Source: Mactromeris polynyma
Taxonomy: Eukaryota; Mollusca; Bivalvia; Venerida; Mactridae
Direction: 5' to 3'
Length of the DNA: 64,000 nucleotides
Assembly (NCBI GenBank): GCA_032209605.1
Contig: JASFXZ010000016.1
Location: 5,146,001-5,210,000 of the forward strand
In this document: piece by piece, positions 1-12,200 of the stretch
How positions within the stretch are numbered: position 1 is the stretch's first letter
Layout: every line of letters begins with the position of its first letter
Position numbers and translations under genes: made by a program
Notes under the pieces: generated by a model
What the model saw: only the letters and a program-made list of their open reading frames with translations
What the model was told of the DNA's origin: nothing
Databases searched by the model: none

Positions 1-248
1 GAATGGTGAAAATGCATTATGAAAATCAATTTCTGTGATGTACCACCACCTGATGTAATAATAAAAGTCTCACATTAATCAGTTGTCAAGGCCTTAGGGA
101 AACAATAAGGGTATTTTTTGTGCTCAAATATTCAGAAATCATCTTCAAGAAATGAGTTTCTCATTTTAAATGTATTTGGAGTGAATCAGGTTTATTGATT
201 GAAGATATTGGAATTTGGATATCATCCTCAATGTCTTGTGTATTGCAG
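1..248 (+). other. Intron of the ACIN1 gene (left edge of window)
   Basis: No coding potential is seen. The stretch ends in a polypyrimidine-poor but acceptable acceptor (tgtattgcag) directly before the first recognisable ACIN1 exon at 249. The upstream exons of the gene, expected to encode the N-terminal SAP domain, are not in the window. Confidence 0.6.
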
Positions 249-3200
249 TTGCAAGAGGATGAATGCCAAAATGAATTCATCAAACAATATCTGGCTCAAC
301 AGAAACAGCTGATAGAACATCATGCTGAAAGCTCAAGTAAGTCATTGATTTTATTATTATGCAGCTAAGCTGGGACTAGTGTTCAAAAGTTTATCTCATT
401 AATGATTAATCTCATAAACTTGAATAAATTAAATTAGCTATTTTGAGACAATTTTGGTACCGTTTTAGCCAGATACAGGTGTTCCACTAGAGTCTGATTT
501 TCCAGGGTTTAAGTACAGATAATTTATGACCTGATTTTACTATTTAAAGCCAAAATACTTAAAATTTAGAGGAAAATTGACCCTTTAGCCAGAATCCTAA
601 GGGTCAGAATGTGGCTTTTTAGAAATTCCAGGGGTCAACTCAAGGGTCAAATGGATCCCCTGAATAAAGGAATAATTTCATAAACTTAAGACAAATTTAT
701 AATAAAATGTTTATTTGGCTACCTACCAGTATTAGTCTAGATTATACATGTTATAATTTTTGTCTACTGTGTAATTTTATCAGTTCAAAAGCTCGCATGC
801 TCAATGAAATATTTCTGTCTATTTTATTTGAACCATGCTAAGATCCGTCTAGTGCTCTAACTACCTACGAAGTTTATATAAAATGATTTAAAAGTAGGTT
901 TTATAATGTTCCATACAAATACAGAAACTTGGCATTTCTTCTAATTTGGAAACTATATTATATATATACAGTAAAACATTATTTAAAGCCCACCTGCAAA
1001 TTAAGACCACTTCATTAATAAGACCAAGTCTTCATGGACCAGTTTCTTCCTCATTTTAACTTAATAATCAAAACCCCTCTTCAGTAAGACCGTCCGTTTC
1101 CAGAATCAGTGATAGTCTTGTTATTGTACTTTCACTGTACAAAAAATGATTGAAATTAAACACTGTTAATTATATGTATAAAAATATTCAGTTCACATGT
1201 TGTCAAGTTTATGTACATGTATGTTAAACTATTGTCACAGTTCTTGTATTTATTTCCTTGTTCTATTGTATGCTAGAATTTGATACATTGTATTGATTTT
1301 ATTCGCCGTATCTTCTTCACCTGTTTCACGGAATTCTGTTGCCTGGTTTCACGTTGCCACTCCTGCATATTTTACCATTAGTTGTAATAAACATCTAAAA
1401 AGACGTCTCATAGGAGTCTCATAGGAATTCTGATGTTTTATGTGACAGTCAGTTATACAATATATATAGTATGATCCGTTGTGTAGGTATGAAATTTAAG
1501 GATATTCACTAGAAATTCATTGTTAATATTATTACATTATCTAATGTAGGAAGTTTTCATTATTAAGAACTTGGGGAGATTATTACACACAAATGAGGAA
1601 TTCGTTTTTAAGAAGTTTTGTTTTAGGATGTGAATGTGTTTGTACTTTGCATTCAGGAAATATTTTAGTGTACTGTCTGGAATAATAAAGTACATGAAAA
1701 TATGATGTGGTAATGTATACAGTCAGTCCTCGTTCTATTCAACAACCTCCGAAATAAATGTCAGGTCCCGATTGTATCTTTTTACGCACATCAAATTGAA
1801 ATGGGATATTTGAAACCAATGTATTATTCTAAATAAAATTTTGGACTCTATGAATTCGAATGAACTAGTTCCAGCTGTAAAGATTCTTCTATAAAAGGTT
1901 AAAGGTTAAATACACAAAATCTGACTAAATAAAAGAAGTTCAGTCAGAGTGGGGGGGGGGGTATGTGTAACTATGTGTTTTACAACAAAGAGATAAGCTG
2001 TTAATTGAGATGTATACATGTGCAAAAAGAAAACCTCACCTACTAATAGTTTAAGAATAGATGTGATAAATGTATGATCAATATAAGTAAGATTTGGAAA
2101 GTTAAGTCATAAATTAAAAGTCTTTAAGTAGTTATAATGTATATACAAATATATTGCTATACGGGACAGCTAAGTGATCAATTTATTTTTGCCATCAAGA
2201 GAGTATATATTATAAACTTTAGTCACTTGAGAGAATATTAAAGATTTATCATTGCTTCCTTGTTAATTCATTTATAATCTAGTGAATACCGGCATAGATA
2301 TTTAATAGTCTTCATTATTTGGTTATTGCAGGTTATATAAACAACAATAAAGTGACATTAGAATAGTATTAGCTTATGTAAATGTTACAAACATTTAGTA
2401 CTTAAGACTACTAATTAATAATTAAGTTGTGTTGCTGTACAGTTTAATTGGATAAGAAACTTTGAAGTGACTCTGGTTTTTATTTTTTAACAGTGAATAG
2501 TTCAAGCCAGGAGAGTGACGTTGATGAATCGCCCAAGAAGCGCCGACCAGTTGAACAATCACCACCAATTAAGTCTCCGCCCGTTGAGATATCACCTGAG
2601 AAGCCTGTATTTACCACAGAGAAAACCAGTGTTATCAAAGAACCACCGGCTGTGGTAGAAAAGAAGACTGCTGATGTATCAAATGGTAGTGGTGTAGCTG
2701 TTGCACCCGTCCCAGAACCAACGCCTGAATCGCCAACAATGGCCAGTGGTAGAAGAAGAATTTCAAGCGGGAAAAGGTATTAACCGACTAAATTTTCTTC
2801 TGATAATTTTTAGCTACTTAAACCCCTCTGGGTTCACTTATAAATTTCCACAATAAATTTTCTAAATTTATCTGCGGACATAGAATCGAATTAACGTTAA
2901 CATTTTAAGTTTAAGCAACTCCGAAGTATGAGATAGCCAGAGGCTTGCAACATTTGTCTTCAACATTAGCCAAGATCATAGATGAGGTTTTCCGTATTTA
3001 AGCATATATAGTCACATGCCTTTGCACAATTTTTTAATTCCATGATTAATATTCTGCTAAGGCATGTGACTATACATTTTACATCTCAAGTTTGTTGAAG
3101 TGTATAATGTATGCCCTAATTATTTTAGTCAAAGTGAAGCGGATGAGCCCAAACCTCCAGAGAGGCGGAGTCGTAGATCTCGAGGTTCCAGTTCAGTTGG

Positions 3201-6200
3201 AGAAGAGCAGGAGAAGGTTGTTGTTGATACTGGAAAGGAAGAACAAAAAGAGAAAACTAAAGCTGAACCTGCAGTTGTTCCAGTAGTCAAAGAATCTGAG
3301 CCGAAGAAAGAAGAACTCAAAGAATCAGAGCCGAAGAAAGAAGAACTAAAAGAATCAGAGCCGAAGAAAGAAGAACTCAAAGAATCAGAGCCGAAGAAAG
3401 AAGAACTCAAAGAATCAGAGCCGAAGAAAGAAAAACTCAAAGAATCAGAGCCGAAGAAAGAAGAACTCAAAGAAGAAGAGCCTAAGAAGTTGGTTCAAAA
3501 GGTCAATGTTCCTGTCGAGCCTCCGGTTCAGGAACAAGCCAAGCCTGAAACGGTGCAAGGTATGTACTATGCCATAGCGAGTTCAATGATGAGTTTTTCC
3601 TTAATGCCAGGATTTATTTTCAAGGGATTTCATTTGTTATGAAAAAATATTGATATAGATAGTTCCCACATTTACAATATTTACCTCCCTTGTTCTGAAT
3701 AGTTGGCCATATTGATAGGCAAACCATTAAAGTTTTTAGGGAATATTATAAATGATGATAAATAATCAGATATAAAGAGTACCTTTTTCATTATGCTCAT
3801 GTGGGCAGTTGGCTCAGAACGTTGAAGAAAAGTGGTTGTTGCTTGCAAATTCTCTTGGTATTTTCTCAATTATTAAGTGCTTATCAGTTTTGCCTTTAAA
3901 GGTGTAGGGGATTATTTCTGATATGCCAACAAGCATTCTTACCCCTATTATCAGATTGTAGATATTACGCAAGCTATGTCATGTTCAATCAATGTGAATA
4001 CCTGTGTTTGCTTTCAGAGAAAACTTCTGATCCAGTTCCTGAAGTGGCACCCGTGTCAAAGTCCAGGTTAGTTTAACATTTTATTGTTATATTTTTGCTC
4101 TTTAATTTGTTAAAATGCAATGTAAACATTTGTTGAATTGCGATGTAAATAAACATCTGTTAAAATGCAATGTAAACAAGAGCCAATTCATTTCACATTC
4201 ACTGTTGAGAAAGCCACTAATGTATTTATTACAAAGTACTAAGAATTGTAGACTTTAAGAATTCAGAAATTTTGAGCTTTACTTGGAATTAGGAACTTTT
4301 AATAATGTAAATCATGATTTGTGACTATCCAATTTTAACTTCATTTTGTGAATTCATTTCAGTTCAAATTCAGAATTCTTGTGGTTAGTAAATTATACAA
4401 GTTCACTTCAAAATATCGACTGTATCTATTAATGTAAATATTCATTCGCAGTAAAAATGAAATACTTTGGGGAATAATTGAAAAGATACAAATAGGCTGA
4501 TTTCTGCATGAAGTACTTATGAAGTAATCTACAGTATACAAGTCTCTTTCTCTCTTTCCGTCTTGTATATACAATACATGGTAGCAGTATGAGAGATAGT
4601 GGTCATACTGTATACTTGAATATTACTAGAACCCCTGAATGTATTAAATCATGTTGTCTAAATCTTGTTCTCAGGTCTCCAGAGAAGTCGGATTCTCCGG
4701 GAAAAACTGAACGTAAACAACCACAGCAGGTGCAGAGTAGCACCAGAAGACGTAAAGATTCTTCCTCATCATCTTCGTCATCATCGTCTTCATCTTCAAG
4801 TTCCAGTAGGTCCAGAAATTCCAAGACAAGAAGGTAAAGATTTGCCTTATTATGGGGTACTGTGTGCGGACATTAGATTCCAACTTAGAGATTTCCTTAT
4901 AAATCTGTTTTGTCCCATTCTGTAAGACAAAACCTTTCATTTATCTGAAACATACTTTTCTCTGTTGTTAACCTCTCCTGTCTGAAGATCACCTTGGATA
5001 CAACAACCAACTTTGTAGTTTATCGTAGGTTCTTGCTCGGAGGAGAGAGCACTGTACTCGTTTCAAATGGTGATTAAACATTGATGCACAAAAATAACAA
5101 TTTAATTTAGGTACATGAATACATACCATGTTTTTCTTATTGCATGTTATCATCAGGCATGAGAAATTTCTGTGATTTCGTGGAAATCTGTTGATTTGAA
5201 GCTCGCAAGAGTAGTTTTGAGACAATTTAAGATGTCTTAGATGCTTAAACGACAGAAGCTTCACCGATCTTCTGGACCCCTTGCTGAATTTTCAGCTGAT
5301 TTTGAAATTTTGCATTCTCATGCCTGTATCATACTGACAAATGTGTATTTTAGGAAACGTAGGTCAAGGTCATCATCTAGTTCTAGTTCGAGCTCTAGAA
5401 GTAGGTCAAGGACTCCAGAGAAAGTCAAATCATCTGCAGCTGCTTTAAGGTTAGATATGGTTTGTGGTGTTGTAAAAGTTCGAAACATTATAACCATATA
5501 AAATTATGGCCAGTCATACTTATAAAATGTAACAGTTAAAACAGATAATGTTAAAAATGTAACAGAACTGGTCATGTTATTTATGGTCATTAGGAAATTT
5601 AATCTAGGATTAGATGCATGTTAAATTTACAGTTTCTTTAATCAATAATATATGTTAGAACTGATTTGCTAAAAATGATTAATATGTTTGCCTTTATCTG
5701 ACTTACACATTCAGTATTTTTCTATGAAAAGTAAGTAGCTGCACCCATACTTGTGGTATTTGTCTGCTTGAAATAAATTGTTGCTATAAGTTTTTCCCAT
5801 ACACCCTACATTCACCTCATTTAGCTCTCTCCCTTGCTAGGTAATGTCCTGTGAACTTTCTAACATATACTGTTAACATGTTTACACAGGAAGAAAGCCA
5901 AGCAACAAGAGAGATCAATTTCCAGTTCTAGAAGTCGATCAAGATCACCATCTCCAAAACGTGTTAAGAAGCAACCACAAGTGTAAGTATAATAATTGCC
6001 AACTTCATCTACTTGTGTGTCTTGCCTGTTGACATCCCTATACATAAGTAAAAAATTTGTACAGTTTTATTATAAAATCGGCTATTTTGAAGCAATTTTG
6101 GCAAATTATTATACCTCCGCAAACAAAGTTTTTGGGGGGGGGGGTTGTGGAGTCACTCTATTAGTTGGTTGGTCGGTCGGTTGGTAATTTGACAAAAACT

Positions 6201-9200
6201 TTTGAATTGAGGATTTCATGAAACTTTCCACAAATGATCTGTATGATGAATTGTAGTGTGTGCTATATTTTTTGGATCACATTCAAGATGATCGACTGGT
6301 GGCTATCTTTGTTTTTCTCAAAGACTTGTATCTTACATAATCAACAGAATTGTGACTGGTGTCTGACTTATTATTTAATCTGCTTAGGTTCAAGAATGCC
6401 GACTTGCATCTGTTTTGGGGTTTGTCAAAGATATGTCTGACAAAAACGGAATTGCAAGGGTATAAATCACCTGCAGTGATAGCTCTAGTTTTAGTTTTGG
6501 AGATTCGAGTTATAATAGCCCATGGCTATTTGGCTATCTGCTAGTCTAGCTATGGTTTCATTTGAAAAAAGGAACATCCTTGGCAGTATATTTCTTACAC
6601 AAACACTAAGTTTTCTTTGTTTTTACTTACAGACCTAAACCAGAGGAGGAAGCCACTGTGGAACCCAAGAAGACAGAAGAACCCAAGAAAACAGAAGAAC
6701 CCAAGAAGACAGAAGAACCCAAGAAGACAGAAGAACCTACGAATGTAAAAGAATCGAAGACAGTAGAAGAACCCAAGAAGACAGAAGAACCTATGAATGT
6801 AAAAGAATCGAAGACAGTAGATGAACCTGAGAAGATAGAAGAACCCAAGAAGATTGAGGTTGAAGTTTCAAGGAAGTCTGAATCTAGGTCAAGATCACCA
6901 AGTCCTATGCAGACTGAGGAAAACTTAGAAAAAGTTGTAGAAACTGTAGAAGCTCCTGAAGTTTTAAAAGAGTATGAATCTTTTTTAATTGCATCTTCTG
7001 CTTACAAATAAAATTACAGCCATACAGGGTTTGACATTAAATTTTTTTAGTACTAGACCAGTGGACAGGCTAGTGTTCAAACTTACTTGACCTGACCTAA
7101 TGTCAACTAGACTGAACTTTTGAATGACAAAATATGCTTTAAAACCGGTCATTTGTTTTTATGCACATATGATGTATGGCGAATTGATACACGTATCAAT
7201 AATTATCAACATGACCAGTCGGGCTAGTCCGACACTGGAATGAATAGACCGAACCAGCTTTTAACCAGGTTATGTCGTTCGGACGTGCCTTAGTGTCCCT
7301 TACTGCCATATGCAAAGACCCAGAACTTTCTATGCCTTTATTTTTCTGGTTTGTAACTCAAAATGATGTAGGCTTATAAAACCTTCCATTTGAAATTAAT
7401 TTAAGTTGTCAGCTAATGTTAAATTTTTATACGTTTTTATATTCGTCTTGTTTATTCTCTTATTCTATGTATAACGCAGTAATTCATTATTATTATTTTT
7501 ATAGGACAATGGAAACCACGGTTACACCAAGTGAAGATTCCCCTGTGGAGGTATGTCTTATTTTGTGGTACATTTATATATTTATAATTGTGCAGAGAAG
7601 GAGATAAATTTTACTTAACATAAGTTTGAATAATTTAGGATAAAGATTTACTTAATTTATATCCATGAATTCTTTTATGAAATTTGAATTCTTGTAATTC
7701 TTATGTGTCTTATTTAGTAATTCTATTTTTCTTGATGTGATTAAGTTTGTATGTTGGAACAAGAATAACTGCACTTCGAAACCTTGTAAATGCTGAATAT
7801 AAAAGGAATAAAATAGCATTCTTGATTCATTTTCAAGAATTATGTAGCCTTGTTAACCTTCTGTAATGTAAAAAATATTTAAATTCAAATATACATTACA
7901 TTGGTGTATTTGTATGTTTTAAAGCAAATATTGCTTATCTGTATTTATTCTTTACTCCAACATTGTGAAGTCTGTCTCTTGAAACTGTTTTATAAGTTTA
8001 TATCAAATAAATGGGGATTTCAAAATATAACTTTCTTTGACCTGGTCTGTTTCAAAATTGTTTTTTTTCTTATTCAGTAGTTTTTGCTGTATACAAAGCA
8101 GTTTCATTTGCAGCAAGCTCTCTCTAAATCTTCAATCTATTAAAATTTAGTTTGTTAGTAGTGCCAATGTAATTCAAAATATGCTCCTATGAAAATTGAT
8201 TAAATATTTCAGAAAATTCATTGATTACATTCATTAATTAATTAATTAAAATCTCCTTCTCCATGTCACACTTGATGTTTGCAATTATGCTGTAGCGTAT
8301 GAGGTGTTTGGCCCAAGGTTGATTCAGCGGGAGTCCAGTGAAAACCGATTGGTTATCCTAAAATCCAGTGCCATCAAATGACCTGTATCAGAGATTATTC
8401 CCCAATGAACCCGACAGACTAGAGACACAGATGAAGATTTATATTAAAAAGCAAAATGAACACTACACCATATTCGTTATTGTTATTGTTTTATTTGCAA
8501 TGGAAAACCGTGTTGAAGAAATGTGTTGGACATATCAGTTTATGGCAGTGTTTTGTGACGGGCGTTTACTAAGTTATGGACACAACAAAATTTACTTGCC
8601 TGTGTTAAGCGTGCACATTTGAATGATAAAGACTTACTGAAAGGAACATTCAAGTGGACCTTCGTGATTGTAATCTCAGAGCATGTATTTTGAGTGTGTT
8701 TTTGAGATTATATGTGCTATGGTATCATATGTCATGATATGTCTATAAATGCAAAGGTGACATTCATTGTCTAGATGTTACAAATTTGAATTGGGAGCTG
8801 CAGATAGCCTTATTCATTTTGTAAAGAAAATCAGGAAGGACTGTGAGTTAATTAATGAACTTTCACAGTGTGGTAATATATTCAACAGAGAAATATGATG
8901 GACTTGTAATAGTTATTTGAAATATCCTGGACTAACTAGGTCTAATATTTAACATGTGAAGGAATAATCTTACATGCAACCTCCAGTTAGACACGAGTGT
9001 GTGACAGGAGCTATAATGTGACCTGATGGTGTGCTAGTTTTGTTAACAACTCATCATTATTTGGTTATATGAGCGCTGTACTTTGTGACTTTAGTATTTG
9101 AAAAAATGTGCTCTACGGAATGGTCAGAAAGTTCACGAAATTGCCATTTATCTTATCAAAGAATGAATTTCCGGAATCTTGGGTGCCATGATGGATTGGA

Positions 9201-12200
9201 AAGGGTTCATTGGGACGATATTGCACTGGTTCCAAGTCTTATGTCCAGTATTATACCCCCTCAAAACTGCTGGGAACCAGACGAGCTCAACATTGATGGC
9301 AATTGGTTGCACTGGTATAGGACGATAAATTATACACATTTATATCTTATTAACTGGTGTTTCTTTTTTACAGTGTGTGAGGACTGCCATTGTTCCCTGG
9401 GCGTTTGAGAAATTTAATTTTAGACTTTAGTTTTATTTTGGCAACATATTGTAATGTTTTTCTATCAAATTATTCAAACAGTCTTGTCTTTTTTAGTTTT
9501 TTGTATGTCATTACTACTCTTGTAATTTGTTAAAGATTTCTTGTATATTTTGTTGAATATTTTTGTTAAATTGTGAGAAGATTGCCCGAAAACTGAATTT
9601 TCTGTTTGAAAAAGTAAATATATGTAAATCATTTGGAATTCTATTGGTGTATGCAGACTACATACACCTGATGAAGTATTGAGAGAATTTGCCTTACTTC
9701 TGTATTCTAGATTAAAACAGATGCAGCCAGAGAAACTGAACAGTCTGATGTAAAAGTTGGAAAGAAGATCTCACTTAACAGTAAGTGCTTCATTCATTAT
9801 TGTGAACTCTTAAATTCCATGTGGCTTTAGCTTATTAATTTCAATTATCATTTAATTGAAATACTTGTTTCATAGATACTCAACTGCCATTTGTGACTGG
9901 CATACAGTTACAAGTTAGTACCCAGGGGTTCCATTTGACCCTGGAGTTGTCCTTGTGAACCCTGGAATTTCCAAAAAAACACTTTTTGATCCTCAGGATT
10001 CTGGCTGATGGGTAAATTTATCTCTAAAGTATATGTTATTTGACTATAAAATGATAAAATCTGGTCAAAAATTATCAAATAGGTGAACCCCTGTGTACCT
10101 CTTGAGCTCATTGGTGTCTACCTTTTCAGGGAAAAATATAGAAGAAGCCGGTAAAGCAGAAGATGTTGCTGAGGCTGACAAGAATGACGGAAGTGAGAAG
10201 AAGACGGAGGAGAAGCCAGCAAAGAAACGTAAATGGGGATCACGCTCAACATCTACAGCACAGAAAGCCAAGAAGCCTTCAAGTATGCCGATCTCTACTG
10301 AGAGTCTGAAGGTTTGAGGATAATTATCTTGTTTTAAAGATAACTTATAAGAAATTCATATACATGTAATGGCAAACATACATATATCTTAAGATGGCAA
10401 TATTAATTAATATCTGATCAAAATAAATGTGATTGTTGAAACAAGGGCATAAGATTGTCCAAGGCCTTAAAAATACATAGTGTTGCAATTTGTTTATATA
10501 GAGCAGATTTGCAGCTAGATTAAGATGGTGACTTACAGTAATTGTCAAATATAACTGTTAGTATTAAAATCAAACATTTCAAATTTCCATCTTTAAATAG
10601 GGTGTTAAAAACTAATCGGCAGACTGGTTGAGTTGATGTGTTATGCAAATTATCATATGTAATTGTTTGTGTCTAGGGTCTAATGCCAGATATCAAGCCA
10701 TCTTTGAAGCTTGCACCAGAACCAGTTTTAGAAGATGAGATGGATTACGAAGATGACACAGCAGCAACTGAGCAAGCAATCTCTGAACAAGAAGATACAA
10801 GATCTGTAAAGATACAAAGAACTGTAACTCAGGTATGATCACAATACTATCGGTTCAGATGCATGTAGGTCGATAATGTTGTGGTTTTTGTCATATGTCT
10901 GCCTATTTCCCTTTCTTATTTGTTTAAATTGTCTTGGTAATAAAATATGACTATCTTACTTCTGTCTAGTCATCAAATAAGAATTTAGAAACTAGCCCTG
11001 CAATTTGTGTGTCTTCATGAAACCCTTATTAATCCTACTTATCGATACTGCAGATACTGAGATGCAGGTTAAGTATTTAGTATTTAAACTATTTGTATAC
11101 AAAATCTCCCTCTACCTGTTTTGCATGTAGGGTTAACAGTGTGATAATAAACAAGAATGGACTTTTTGAAACCCAGGAATAATTGTAAGGTCAACTGACA
11201 GGCAAGAAACTGTGACTATATGTTGTTACACCGACATAATTATCATACTTTTGCAATATATGCTTACTTGATATGGATTGCAATATAAAGGTTCTACTGA
11301 AGATTTTTTTCTAAAGGTCAGATCTTATAAGTTATCAAAAATACAAGGTTTGTCACCAATAAGGAGGGTCCATGATATAGGACAATATTATAACATCACG
11401 TTAAAGTGTCAGATGAATTTCTTTCATAATGTATTACTAGGATGTTAAGAAAGATTGTATTACAACAAGACATAATAATCTCAGATGGATTTCTTTCATA
11501 AATGTAATATTTTAGGATGTTAAAAAAGATGCTGAGTCTGGAGAAATTGAATCCGAAGATGATGGTGAAAAACAGGAGGTACTGATAAAACAAGACTCCA
11601 GTTCTGATGATGAAGATGCTGAGGATGATACAGGAGAAGATAAGAGAGAAATCAAGGAGGTCAATGAGTCAGTTGAGAAAGAAGATCCTCCTGCTGTTGA
11701 AGGGGAGGATGAAGAGATGAAAGATGAAGAGCCTACTTTGAAACAAACAAAATCAGTTACAGTTACAACTAAAGTTAAGAAAGACAAGAAGGATAGGAAT
11801 AGTGAGTTTGTTGTGGGTTTTTAATTTTTTTCATTGTCTGGTATGTACATTGTTTTGTTCATGTGTTCAAAAATTATATGAATGCAAAGTGCAGTATTGA
11901 CTGTAGTTGATTTTTATTTGTTACCACACAATTAAACTTTAATTATCTAAAGTTAGTAAACCGTTGTCTATATAGGGGACTAGAAGATTGCTTGTAATTC
12001 TCCTTCTATTAGATCTTTATCTATGCATGTATTAATATCATAACAGGTAACATGAAAAGCTGAGATACCTGTTAAAGCATTGACTTATACTTGATTGTCA
12101 GAAACAATCTTACTTTTTCTGAACTCCATAGTGATTTAATGATTTTGGCTTATTGCAGAAGAGATCAAGTTGATTCGTCGTCTAGACTCTGGCGGTTCTA

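Noticed and set aside
3129..3470. Antisense open frame rich in FGSDSLSSS
   Set aside because: Exact shadow of the ACIN1 exon 3 coding repeat on the opposite strand.
9085..9408. 107-codon open frame within a large ACIN1 intron
   Set aside because: No recognisable family, no codon-usage contrast, and skipping it is required by the phase-matched ACIN1 exons 9 and 10.
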